From positions 2,526,969 through 2,590,968 of the forward strand of contig NC_089767.1 in the NCBI RefSeq assembly GCF_040412425.1: DNA of 64,000 bases, written 5' to 3'. Below the pieces are notes generated by a model. The model saw only the letters and a list, made by a program, of their open reading frames with translations. It ran no database searches and was not told the origin of the DNA. The position numbers and the translations under genes were made by a program. This stretch comes from Macrobrachium rosenbergii. Lineage: Eukaryota; Arthropoda; Malacostraca; Decapoda; Palaemonidae. Positions within the stretch are counted from its first letter, which is position 1; every line of letters begins with the position of its first letter. Of this stretch, positions 33,740 to 45,020 are shown in pieces.

Positions 33740-35560
33740 AATCTTTGCATGTAAATTATCTGGATACTTACCTACTGTTCAAGCTAGCTTACATCCTTGT
33801 GCCATTAAGTGTGATCAGCAATCAAAATAATCCAAAGAATAAAGCTTGGCTGACAAGGATGAACCATCTGTAATTACCTGCTACCCACCAGGTGGAATGT
33901 TTACATTCATTTCAGGATTCTTCCTGGCCAAAACCACCCACTAAGATGTGGGGAGGCTGCAGTAGGTTTCCACTTGAACAGTATGTGAGTATCTGAATAA
34001 TTAACTTTCTTGTGAAAATTTTCATTATTTGGGATGACTCTTACCTAATGTTAAACTTAGCTCACTACCACACTGAATGACGATGGTGTGTTAGCTGAGC
34101 CAGAGAAAAATCCAGTCACCCAAGCAAACTAAAAGCTTTATTTAAAAATGAAAAAAGCTTCTAACCATTCTTAACTGTTGTGTGATCTTCTTAATAAGTA
34201 CTACAGCCAGACAGTGGATCCACAGCATAGTGTAAGGTCCTCATAATGAGACTTGTCACAGGATCCTTACAGGGAAAAAGACAAGCCAAGATCAATTAAC
34301 TGACCACTGTTGCTGATACAATCTAACACTGGAGGGCATTCTAGACTTAAAGAACGATTCCCTTCCCATGCTTGAAAAGCCTCTCGCTCATAAGAGATGG
34401 TTAACAGTCCCCGCATGGTCAGAAGAAGCATGTGGATGTTTCGACAAAATCTTCCCATATGAGACAGATCTTTCATAAACTGTAGAAGGCAAGGAACATC
34501 TATCACCACAAGAGATAGCTTGGGAAACCATTCCCATTGGGGCCACCACAGAGGTATCAAAGTCATCCTAGCATTCTATGATGCTGTAACTTGTTGAGTA
34601 TTTCCTGAAAAAGCTGCAAATGGAGGAAAAGCATGAAGGTCTAGCTTAGGCCACTCCTGGGGAAAAGCATGACTGCCTATGCCTGAGGATCCTGGCATGG
34701 AGAGAAGTGAACTGAGTTTTGTGTATCTGCGAGCAGACTGATGTTTGATGGCCCCCAAAGATTCCACAAATTCTTACAAAACTGCATATAAAGAGAACAT
34801 TCTCATGGCAGAACTTGCCCACTCCTGCTCAGCTGGTCTGTGGTAACATTGGTTCTCTCTGGGACGGATTGTTGTAGAAAAATGATGTTCCAGGATTCTG
34901 TCCCAAGGAAAAGTTTCATCGCTAGCCTGAAAAAATCTAAATTTTGTGCTTCCATTATAAGAAAGAGAGGTTGAGTTGTCAGAGTAGGCTGCAATTGTCT
35001 TGTCTTGTCTTTGAATAACAGCTCCCCTTGCATAAGACCCTTCCAAACTGCCAAAGGCTCTAGGTTGTTTATATACATCTTGCTCTCCTACATTTCCAAC
35101 TCCCTGACATTTCAATATTCCCAGAATGGCTCCCAACATATCTAATGACAATGAGAGGTCTGACCTCTTTGAGGTCTTGAGGCATTAACTCCAGTCAGCA
35201 GTCTTGACAGATCTCCTCACCAATGAAAAGAACCCCCCAAAAGATCTGAAGGAACTACCACTAGAGTTGAGACAGGAAAACAGACCTGTCCCAGCCCCAA
35301 AAATTCTTTAAGCAAAACTGAATTGGTCTCATTTTTAGATGAGCCTGTTGAAAAACTTCTCGAAAAGGCCATGGGACCCAAGAGAATACTAATTCCTTGG
35401 CTGGAGGTTTTTCTACCATGGGTGGGAATTTCTATGTAGTAACAGAAAACTGTCTACCTGCCTCTCTCTCAAAAAAAGCCTAAAAAGACAGTATCTTTAC
35501 ATCACTGTCACTCTCACACATGATGAGGAGCTCGAGTTGGTCAAACAGTGTCAAAAATGG
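33740..35560 (-). mobile_element. DIRS-like element 4, decayed 3' part
   Basis: At 33,740-34,110 there is a terminus-like repeat (CTTACCTACTGTTCAAGC, inverted CTTGAACAGTATGTGAGTA) and an inner hairpin, like the left ends of the other DIRS elements. Minus-strand coding remnants follow upward: LIPLWWPQWEWFPKLS (34,566), GSHAFPQEW...LHAFPPFA (34,767), then RNase H pieces INNLEPLAVWKGL, YSDNSTSLSYNGSTKFRFF and VPERTNVTTDQLSRSGQVLP (35,078-34,803). This is a subfamily different from elements 1-3. No right terminus was found. Confidence 0.7.
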
Positions 35561-36639
35561 GCTTTTAACTCCACCAAGAAATTTATCAGCCTCTCACATC
35601 TTCTGACACTTTGCAAAATTATTAGTTTTCTCGTCACACCACCCTTACATTCTTCATGAGAAGAAAAATTACACTCATAACCCCTACAGGTAACAACCAT
35701 AAGACCATCATGCCCCATTGAATAAATTCAGTTTACAAGAAAGTCATTCCTACAGAACATAATACTTCTATCTCTGCTTGCTGTTGATGACATAATGCAA
35801 AAAATAAAAGCACAAAGTTCAGCCTATTCACATTGTATGCAGAGGGACCTGGCAGGAAGAATTCTAACATGAATGCACACCTTCCACCACCACCTGGTGG
35901 GAAACATGATATTTTAATGATAAAATAAAGTTTGTTCATACTTACCTGGCAGATATATATATAGCTGTATTCTCCGAAGGTCCCACAGAATTTCAAATTT
36001 CGCGGGCTGCAGTGGCCGGTCAGGTGGTTAGTACCCATTCCCGCCGCTGGGAGGCGGGTATCAGGAACCATTCCCATTTTCTATTCAGATTTTCTAACGC
36101 CACTGTCTCCTGAGGAGGAGGGAGGGCAATATGAATATATATATCTGCCAGGTAAGTATGAACAAACTTTATTTTATCATTAAAATATCATTTTGTTCAT
36201 GAGACTTACCTGCCAGATATATATATATAGCTGAATACCACCTTTGGAGGGGGTAGAGACAGCCAAGAATTAGGAAAAAAACCAATTATTGGTAAAATTA
36301 TTTTGGTTCCTTATCTGATAGCGTAGCTGACTGAGTGGTTACTGTCACTCTAGTCTGCTTCTGCTTTTTACTAGAGACCCCAGCGAGGTAGTGACCTATA
36401 TAGCTGGCGACTTCTAGATGATCTGTCAGGGGCGTGACCACAATGTGACTAGATCATAGACCATACAAAGAGGACAAAAGAGCATTACTAACCACCTAAC
36501 CAACACCTAAAGCGTTAGTTTGCAAGGATTGGGAAGACTGCCTCCAGTAGTCGACCCAACAACCACAAAAACACAATTAAAAGGGGATAGGATCAGAGTT
36601 ACCCCTGTCCCCAAGGTTGCTGAAGCAGCAATGTATGGT

Positions 36640-37460
36640 CCCAGCGAAAAGCAATTTTCGTATGCTACCTAAACATCTTGCCAAGAGTGTGAGGCAAACA
36701 CCGATTGACTTCGCCAAAATGTGGCACTAAAAATGTCACTGAGTACCATATTTTCTTGAACGCCATGGAGGTAGCAACTGCCCTCACCTCGTGGCGTTAA
36801 CTCTCAACAACTTGAAGTTGGAGTCGTCACAACAAGTGTGTGCCTCCTTAATGACATTCCTAATGAAGAATGCCAGTGCATTCTTCGACATAGGTTTAAC
36901 TGGTTGCCTCACAGAACACCATAAAACATCCAAGGGACCACGAGTGTCCTGTGTTCTTTTAAGGTAGTACTTGAGAGCTCTAACTGGACATAGAACTCCC
37001 TCAGGTTCCTGTCCAATAAGGTCTGCTAAACCTTTAATTTCAAAGTGTCTAGGCCAAGGGTTAGAAGACCTATCATTCTTAGCCAGAACTTGGGGCTTAA
37101 AGAATAGACAGCATTGTGTTCCTTGAAGCCCACATGACGGCCTCGAACTTCGCTCACTCTCTTCGCGCCGCCGCGAGGAATGCCGTTTTCTAGTAACATC
37201 CCTTAAGAGATGCAGAGTGGAGGCTCAAAAGGACTAAACATAAAAACTTGAGCATTACGTCCAAGTTCCAAGCAGGGGAATTAGCTGAGGAACCTTGGAC
37301 GTCTTGAAAGATCTCGTAAGATCGTGGAGGTCCTTATTGTCAGACAAAGCTAATCCTCTGTGTCTGAATACAAGAAAGCATGCTCCGATAACACTTGATA
37401 GTCGGAACTGCTATATCGAGTTTTCTCTTAAGTAAAGGAGAAAATCCGCAACCTGGCTCA
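36640..37460 (-). pseudogene. DIRS 3 tyrosine recombinase, frameshifted
   Basis: The minus strand gives, in shifting frames, SFKTSKVPQL, WNLDV-like and ASLKDVTRKTAFLAA, the N-terminal landmarks seen in element 2. Near 36,781-36,792 the sequence encodes HEVR followed by AVATSMAFKK. The catalytic HxxR box is thus intact here, unlike in element 2. A 1-base shift just before it breaks the frame. Confidence 0.7.
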
Positions 37461-37635
37461 CAGTGATAGAGGAAGAGGAAAAGCCCTTCTTTCTACACCA
37501 ACCTTTGAAGGTTGCTCACTTCGCTAGATATATCCTTTAGATGAAGAACTTCTGGCTCTAGCGATGGCCCGTGCCACCTGGCCAGAAAAACCCCTTCGCT
37601 CTGACCAATTTTCGATAGTCTGAAAGCAGTCAGGT

Positions 37636-39491
37636 TCAGAGCGGGGAGGATTCAAAGATATCTCGTGAAGTGGGTTTGTATGAGCAGTCTGCTCTCATAG
37701 GAAGGGTCCTCGGAACGTCTACCAACCAGAAGAGAAACTCCGAGAACCAGTGGTTGAGAAGGCCAAAACGTGGGGATGAGTCATCCTCGTCCCTTGTGAG
37801 GCCGAGAACTTGCGTATGACTTCTCCCAGAATTTAGAACGGGGGAAAAGGCGTAAACATCTATTCCCGTCAATCCCAGGAAGAGCAACTATCATAACTGC
37901 CCCAGGGTCGAGTACAGATGAGCTTTATAGAGGAAGCCTCGCTGTTCTTGAGGTCGTGAAAATATCCACAAGATGGCGACCCCAAAATTTCCAAAAATCT
38001 TGGCAAACCTCCTGATGAAGGGTCCATTCCTTGGCAGGAGTTGATGGCGCCAACAGAGCAGGTCTGCTCGAACATTTTCGACCCCTGCAACAAAACTTGT
38101 GAGAATCGAAATGTTGCGAGCATGGCTCAAAGAATAATCTCTCTTGCAAGGCTGAACAGGGAACAAGTAGTATTGTCGAGTTTGCTAGAACTACACGATT
38201 GCAAACTTGGACCTCGAAGAATTGGAGAGCTAAAAGATAGCCGCCAAATCTTTGATGTTGATGTGCCAGGACACCTGTTCCTCTCTCCAGGTTCCTAACA
38301 CTTCCTCTCCCTCTAGTGTTGCCCCCAACCTGTTGACGACCCGTCGGAAAAACAACACTAGGTTGGGGTTCAGAAGCTTGAGGGAGATCCCTTTCTGCAA
38401 TTTCATTGGATCGAGCCACCACCACAGATCCTCTTTATATAAGGAAGAATTCTCAATTCCTCTTTCAAGTCTTCCTTGCTTTGCCAGTTCTCCAACAAAA
38501 GAACTGAAGAGGCCTGAGATGCAGACTCCCCAGAAAACAAACTTCTCCAGCGAGGAAATGGTCCCCAGCAGACTCATTCCTTCCTTCACCTAGCATGTTT
38601 CCTTTTCCAAGAAGGCCGAAACTTTTTCGTACATAGAAGTTACCGTTCTTGCGACGGAGACGCTATAAAAAGCCGCTGAATAGATCTGAATTCCCAGACA
38701 CAATGGACAGTGAGGGGATCAGCTGCGACTTCTCCACAGACCAGAAGTCCCAGGGACTTCACGAGTTGCAGAGTCAACTGAAGGTCCTCCAGATACCTTC
38801 GGCCGACGGCGCTCGAATCAACCAGTCGTCCAAGTAGAGTGAGATCTGACGTGCGACAGATGCAACTGCATCGCAGCGTTTTTCATGAGACGATGTAAAC
38901 ACCCTCGGAGCAAAATGTGACGCCAACAGCATCTGGTGTTCCCAGGCGGTCAACCATCCAAGTACTGACCAGACCCAACGTTGCTTAACCGCTGATCGGA
39001 CGAAGCGGTGTTTTCAACGTGGTATGGTCGTTGTGCAGAGTCCAAAGCAGAGAGCCCTGAACTGGTGCGTCTAGTCCCCCAAGACAACCTGAGATACTTC
39101 ACCGAACGTGGATGAATTGGGGCGTGAAGATAAGTATCTTGGAGATCCAAAGATACCATCCAATCCCGGGATGAAGGGCTCCTAGTATTGACTGCGAGGT
39201 CTCCATCTTGAACTTTTCCTTCGGACCAAGTTGTTCGACCTGTTGACGTCAAGACAGGTCTCCAGCCTACTGAAAGTTTTGGGACTAGAAACAATCTGTA
39301 GTAAAATCCCGGGAACATTTTGAGTCCAAGACCTGTTCCACTGCTCTCCGCTCGAACATCTGTTCGAGCAGGTCAAACAATTTTCTGTTTGACAGGAAGG
39401 CAGTTGGGAAACAAAAAACAAAAGAGGAGACAGGAAGGGAATCAAGTAACCTCTCTCTAACAGTAGGAGGGACCAAACGTCTGCCCCTCAC
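37636..39491 (-). pseudogene. DIRS 3 reverse transcriptase and RNase H, interrupted by 5S rRNA
   Basis: Minus strand: RDWMVSLDLQDTYLHAPIHP and SVKYLRLSWG (39,200-39,090), then QFRALCFGLCT. The sequence is then interrupted by about 120 bases of 5S rRNA and resumes with APRVFT, SLYLDDWLI (about 38,835-38,860) and the thumb. RNase H parts follow at 38,425-37,925 (LGTWREEQVSWHINIKDLAA) and the downstream DVYAFSP, LLNHWFSEFLFWLVDVPRTLP at 37,887-37,700. Several frameshifts. Confidence 0.8.
38912..39036 (-). rRNA. 5S rRNA copy inserted in DIRS RT (pseudogene)
   Basis: On the minus strand: CAACGACCATACCACGTTGA, CGTCCGATCAGCGGTTAAGC, AACGTTGGGTCTGGTCAGTA, CTTGGATGGTTGACCGCCTG, GGAACACCAGATGCTGTTGG. 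This is nearly the whole eukaryotic 5S rRNA, missing a few bases in the region after ACACCG. The internal control region is altered (AGCGGTTAAGC instead of an ACCGAAGTTAAGC-type box A). The copy carries a short 3' trailer ending in TTTT, a Pol III terminator, after which the RT codons resume at once. It splits FGLCT from APRVFT in the RT, so it is an insertion, not a member of a 5S array. Confidence 0.88.
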
Positions 39492-40259
39492 TCTTTCCAG
39501 GCTTGTGCAAAATGAAGCCTGGTTGCAAAGGGAGTCTGGAGATGAAAGGAGTCACTTGCTACCTCTCTTGGAAGTGACATTCCTTCGGGAAAAAACTCTC
39601 TCTCGTGGTGCGGGTCTCGTGTTGCTTCCCATGGAAGCCCCTTTGTTAGGCAAACATTTAGCTTTCGTTTACTTTTTGTATCATTGAGATCGGTGCAAGC
39701 GTTATGAAGGAGATGCAGTTTGAATGTCGATAACTTTAGTTTTGAGAAAAACGATATTTTTTGCTTCTCTGTGTATTTATTTGCTTGTCGTTACACAGTT
39801 TGATGTTTTATGACATAATGAAAAGCCAAAAAATAGACCTGCAAAGTAATATAACTTCGCTAAATGAAGCTAAATGAAGCGAGTGTCAAAAACAAGCTCA
39901 GGTTGGCCAGCGTGACGTTTTACTTAGTCAAGCTCTGAGCTGCTACTGACTGACTGCCACTGACTGCCCTGCGGCATTCCTGTCTTTCGCTGATCGTACT
40001 ATGTCCACAGGGTTGCCATAGATCGCATTAGATATTATTTCATAGCTAAAAGGAAATTACCACCGATATACTGACAATATCATTTACATTATATGAAAAA
40101 TGTAATTTGACTATGATAGGTTACTGTTTTGTTTATAACTCTAACTGTGGCGAACTTTTAAATAAAACTTTCTGAGAAGATAGTCAGGATATGTATGATG
40201 CCATATATAAAATATCCCAGAAAATTTGATTTCCGATTTTTTTAGTCAAAGCGCTCCCC

Positions 40260-42120
40260 TTAAGACAAAGACAACTGCGAAGGTGGAGAGAGAGGAGCCG
40301 AAGGTTGAAAAGTCTCAGGAAACAGATCCTTAAGAAAAAGCCAGAGTCTGATAATCAGAGGAAGAAGAAGACGAAAGAAGTTTCTCTTCATACAAAGGCT
40401 GTGACGAAAGAGGATGTTCTTCGCAGCTGGCGGGTCTTGAGTGAGTGGTGAAAGTAGTTCCGATTTCGCCGAAACGTGGCGGGAACTCCCGCGAACGAAG
40501 AAGTCGTCAACTAAATCAATTATAGTAAACATAAAAATGTGGGAAGCTTCACGATTAGCGTGTCATCCTTGCGCAGGAGCCATGCTAATCTTCTCTGTAT
40601 CGTTCCAATTTAGTATATGTACTGCCGAAGCAAGTACTGGCTAAATTAAGAAGGACATCAGATGTTGAAGCGGGTAGTTGTGCGACATGATGAACAACTG
40701 GGCGGTGTCAACACAAGACTTGAAGCTATATACGGAAGCGGGCGCGGAGCGTCATGGCGGCGTGGCGAGAGGCTCCGTGGCAAGTACTAGAAGAGAGTCA
40801 CAGCGTGGCGCGTGCAGCGTCATGGCTAAGCGCGCCCGGCGTCAAGGTGAGGCGCGTGAAGCGTGAAGCGCCGCGAAGAGCAAGGCGGGCTCCTGGCGCG
40901 AGACAAGAAAAGGCCAACACCTCAACTCGGGGAAGACGAAAGGAAGCCACTAAACACTCTCTCTAGGCGACAGGCGCTCCAAATCGTTCGAGGAAGATGA
41001 AGCGGGAGACGAAGGTGAAAGTCTGTACCTCTTAACAGGCAGATTCGAATCTTGAAAGGTTCATGAGAGCATCCAGCTGTTGTTGCAAACCCAACAAAAT
41101 CTTACGCGTTGGAGAAGCCACTCTCTCGGGAGAAGGGCTGAACCTGAGAGAAGGAAAGGGGCGAGAGGCGTATACTTCCTTCCACAGGGGAAGAAGCTCT
41201 AGCCCTTGCCTTAGCGCGACAGGGGTCAGTAGCGTGATCATTCGAAAAACACTTTATTCTCTTCTGCAGAGGAATATCCACGCAACTTTCGGGAAGAGTA
41301 CAAACGTCTAGAGGAAGAGGGCGTGGGCGTCCTCTCCTCTAAGCTTCTCTTAAGAGGGCGAGAGTCAACCGAGCTCCAACCCGTGGCGGGGAGGGCGTGT
41401 CGGAGGGGCGAGAAGCAATCCTTCAGGATGCGTGCCTGAGCACGATCCCTGGCAGCCTGGGTAGCGTCATCAGGACCTGCGAAGGGACGCCAGATCGGTG
41501 GGAAGCCCCGTAACCCTCATGCGGCTTTCGACATGCCCCCCTCCCTGGTCCTGGGAGTTCGACAGAGGTCAGGCCTAGAGAGGCATTATAGGGCCGATCT
41601 GACGCCCCCTCCACAACACTAGGGGCACTAGCACTAACACTATGCGTTTGAATTGCATTCACTTTAGTTTCAAGAGCACGCATTGACTCCGAACGAGAGC
41701 CAGGGAATTACCTTCTGCAGCAACAAACTACAGGGTTAGTAATAAATTTACTACAGGGTTACTAGTAGGAGAAAACCTGACTGTCCAACTAAGGATGCAC
41801 TCTAGGAGGAAGATTTCCTCAGCCTATCACGCTCAATTTAAGCATATAGGCTTCATATTTCTTCCACTCACCCTCAGACAATCCCACACATTCATTACCG
41901 ATTATCATAGAGCATTGAACACCCTTACATATCATACATAAAAGTGAGGAACTATCAAAGTCTTGATAGCCTCACCTTACATTCACCCAAGCTACAGACT
42001 AGATAGCTAGAGGTAAGACATCTTAATTATAAGAAAAGTCAAAAGCAAAATCAAAAACGGTCCACAAAAGAGCGTATGCCAAGTCACAGATCCAGTCGAA
42101 TACCAAAAACAACCAAAATA
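40260..42120 (-). pseudogene. DIRS 3 gag-like region, broken by U6
   Basis: A Cys-rich piece (about 41,960-41,850: CMICKGVQC, NECVG, EWKKYEAYMLKL) matches the zinc-like cluster of element 2's gag. It is followed by Pro/Ser/Arg-rich GC-rich sequence (41,680-40,650). The C-terminal helical part (40,532-40,260) has SPLTQDPPAAKN and LFPETFQPSAPLSPPSQLS. The U6 copy separates the last two parts. GC content is clearly higher here than in the surrounding intron. Confidence 0.55.
40533..40637 (-). ncRNA. U6 snRNA copy (likely pseudogene)
   Basis: The minus strand reads GTACTTGCTTCGGCAGTACA, TATACTAAATTGGAACGATA, CAGAGAAGATTAGCATGGCT, CCTGCGCAAGGATGACACGC, then GTGAAGCTTCCC and a T run. This is U6, the catalytic spliceosomal snRNA. 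The ACAGAGA box and AGC triad are intact. The 5' stem carries paired changes (GTACT with AGTAC) that keep the helix. Differences: one A lost after TATACTA, and changes around the region after GACACGC. Upstream I see no convincing TATA box at -30 or PSE, and it lies in a DIRS gag region, so a retroposed copy is more likely than an active gene. Confidence 0.88.
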
Positions 42121-42603
42121 CTTAAGTGACAACAAATTTCGAAATCCAAATGGCGGAGGAACTGACAACAGGTGTTGACAGTCCGGCGACAGAAAAATCT
42201 GAATAGAAAATGGGAATGGTTCCTGATACCCGCCTCCCAGCGGCGGGAATGGTACTAACCACCTGACCGGCCACTGCGTGTGCCGCGAAATTTGAAATTC
42301 TGTCGGACCTTCGGAGAATACAGCTATATATATATCTGGCAGGTAAGTCTCGTGAACAAAAGCAGATTTTTACAGTCCGACCTTGGCAACTGGCGTTTTT
42401 CTTTTGTTTTATTTTGAATCTTCTTCCACCCTAATAGCACAAAGATGTAAGCTAATTTACAAAACTAAGATTCATCCCAGATAAAAATTGGTACCTTGGA
42501 AAACCTAATACTTCAGAATAAGAGTCCCAACCATTAACAATTACTAAGGCCTCTGGGTAACTAGTCAAGTAAATACCAAACTATAATGCAAGTATCTTCT
42601 TAC

Positions 42604-42730
42604 CATTTATTGGCATTTAGGCAAACTATTCAATCTCGGTGACTTGAGGGTCATCACTTTCAGATTCCAGATCCACATAAATTGGTTGAATAGTGTCTCC
42701 CATTTTTTTAAAATTCAAATGAAGAAGTTC
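42604..42730 (-). CDS. ZPR1: ZPR1 first coding exon (broken frame)
   Basis: The minus-strand acceptor (poly-T then TAG, 42,731-42,740) is followed by an open segment with a start codon at 42,703 in AAAAAAATGGGAG. It encodes MGDTIQPIYVDLESESDD and then PQVTEIE, matching the N-terminal end of ZPR1 just before the conserved ESLCxNC. The next bases (GAATAGTTTGCC...AAATGCC) still resemble that Cys pair but carry a 1-base insertion and losses in homopolymers, giving an apparent stop at 42,626-42,628. The donor GGTAAGA (42,597-42,604) is intact. Exon 20,620-20,870 continues the protein. An AATAAA near 42,403 could make this look like a terminal exon; the donor and family match argue against that. 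Confidence 0.72.
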
Positions 42731-43279
42731 CTAAAAAAAAAAATCAAACAAATCTAAGTGTCCATCATATCATACCTGGATAAGCAAATAATTAAGCAAC
42801 AGTAACAATATTCTATATCCTGTACAATATCATTATCACATAAAATCCTCTGAAGCTCTGAAATTTCAGTACAAACTGAGAGATAACTATGCAAAACCTG
42901 TACTAAAGTTTAATTAACAATGTAAACCTTATTACAACAAGCATTTAATCTTTTTGGCATTAGCATAAATAAAGTTCCAATCCCTGTTATCAAAGGCCTA
43001 TCCCCAAATGGTTTATTTGTAAATGAAATTACAATGCCATTTTCAATAATTAAAATTTTCATGCACTACAAAGTTAAGTAACCTTTCTTTTGAAATCTGG
43101 CACTACCCACTGCAAACAGATGAAATGCCAAGAGTGAAAAGTGTAAAAGTTCACAATTTCACAATGCCTCTGCCCAGCAAAAACATTCTTTTTAATTAAT
43201 CTGTGTTTTTCTTAAGTACATAAACCAAACCCTTTTAAATATATGTCATTTGTTCCTACAGAAATATAAACCATGTCAC

Positions 43280-44420
43280 AATTTACATATAGGAAACTCA
43301 CTCCTTAGGTGGGAGGTTGCATCTGAGAACTGGCTGGAGTTGAATACTACCTGAAAATGCCATGCCCCAGTTGCACATGCATGCAAGGGACGACATGATT
43401 CCTACAACCTCCTACTCAATCTGGCAAATTAGTTGACCAAAGCACTAGGGCTCTGGGCAAAGTGAGCCTCTGCTTGAGAGAGGGTACTCAGGTACACTGA
43501 AACATTCTGAGAATCAGTACATCCCAATGAGGAAATCAAGCCCATCGCAGCTATTTATGGCTAATATCAGTAATGGGTTCAAAATAAACTCTACCTCATC
43601 CCATGCCCAAACCTATTATTTAAAGAGAGGGCAGAGGGAGAAGCAATTTAGAAACAAAACTAAGTTGCATGCTCGAAAGAAGCTACCTGTATCAGTCTGA
43701 CTCCAGCAGATACTTCAGTCAAGATGCTTCTCTAAAAGTGAAAATAGGAAGTACAGCATAGCCACTCATATTTGTACCCCAGATTTCTACTATGCTAAGG
43801 TATTTGGAAGAACTACTGGTGCCTACACTACCTGTTGAGCAGCCAACACTGGTAAAAGGTGTCCCAGGAATTGTTGGTGACTCCCTCAGGTAGAATGAGG
43901 TAAAAGTTGTCTGTCTACAACACCAGTCCTCATTACCTATGTTATTTAAAAATTTCTTACAAAAAAGCTAGGGAGGAAAGTTTACCCTGAATTTGTGAGC
44001 TCTTGCATAAGTAGAAAATGAAAGCCACCTCCATGAAGTCATAAGCTCCTTTGTCACCTCACAATGCCAGAAAGTGTTCCTTGACACCATTCTTCGTTTC
44101 CCTGCATTTGAAATAGTACTGACACTCTGGTATCTAATGACATACACTGGCCATAAGAGAACCTCATCTGGGTCACCACCAATAAAGACTCAGCAAGAGG
44201 GAATATAGAAATTCTCAAAACTCTGACCATGAGCTGATGGGTCCTGAGTTTTCACCACCATCAGGGACAAAGACATAACAAGTGGGATCCCACATCCCGA
44301 CAAAAATGCTGGACATGACAAGACAGGCTATTTAAATCCCTTAATTCTTTCACAGAAAAAGTTACATAGGTCTAGGGAGACTACCTCAGTTTTGACAACC
44401 TGAAATGTATTTATTTAGTT
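43280..44420 (-). mobile_element. Possible very old DIRS-like fragment
   Basis: Weak minus-strand likeness to the DIRS recombinase C terminus: WPVYVIRYQS, GKRRMVS and WHCEVTKELMTSW at about 44,190-44,020, in the relative order CPV...KRLFVS...HEVR seen elsewhere. No terminal repeats were found. It could be chance. Confidence 0.3.
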
Positions 44421-44689
44421 AATTATCTCTAATCCATGGACTGCTAATAGGGAGGCCAGTTAGTAAATTATGCAGTCTCAATTTAATGTGAATAGTCATG
44501 CAGCACCTCTCTCCAGCTGTTCTCATTACTGCTGCATAGTGGTTGCCCCAACTAAAATCCAGACCATGGTAATTTTAAACCAACCAAATCATATTCATGG
44601 CCAACCTAACCCAGCCCTTTTTTTCAAATCAGCCAATTACAAGGATAATACTCACACACAAATTACAAATATGTGCCTTGCTGTTGAAC

Positions 44690-45020
44690 TTCTCAGTTCC
44701 AGAGGACCTTTATTCCTCACACTGTTGGACTATGGAACAGCCTCCCAGAGGATGTCGTGCAATTGGAACTTTAGAAGTTCAGGGGAAGATGTAAGGCATT
44801 ACTACCCTAATATAATTCAACTTGTATTTTAATACTTTACTTACATTTTTATTCATTTATCAGTTTATTAATTTTATGTTTTCCTAATAACTGACCTCCT
44901 TTTCTGTATTTCCCATTAACTTCTGTTCCTTCTTTAAAGTAACACCATATTCTTTGATAAAGCTTGAATTTGAGTCAAAAGGGGCCCCAATAAGCTGACT
45001 AACTGACTAAATAAATAAAT
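44690..45020 (+). mobile_element. LINE 3' end (SINE A partner family)
   Basis: The plus strand encodes a short ORF2 C terminus, TVGLWNSLPEDVVQLEL, then KALLP and stop. An AT-rich 3' UTR follows (CTGACCTCCTTTTCTGTATT, CACCATATTCTTTGATAAAG) and then GCTTGAATTTGAGTCAAAAGGGGCCCC. WNxLPxxVV near the C terminus is common in CR1/L2/Rex-type LINEs. The 3' tail matches SINE A. Confidence 0.7.

Larger units (their letters stand above)
35912..42358 (-). mobile_element. DIRS element 3, about 6.4 kb, with two small-RNA insertions
   Basis: The inverted terminal repeats are at about 35,935-36,110 and 42,180-42,345, sharing TACCTGGCAGATATATATA and TGAAATTC/GAATTTCA, with an inner complementary region at about 36,130-36,235 (TTTATTTTATCATTAAAATA flanked by CTGCCAGGTAAG in both orientations). 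The minus-strand order is gag, RT-RNase H, recombinase. A 5S rRNA copy lies in the RT and a U6 snRNA copy in the gag region, both on the element's sense strand. Frameshifts are widespread. Confidence 0.85.

Noticed and set aside
42399..42628. 42,626-42,730 as a terminal exon with an AATAAA signal near 42,403
   Set aside because: The apparent stop falls where ZPR1 continues into its Cys pair, and an intact donor follows at 42,602, so an internal exon with an indel explains more.
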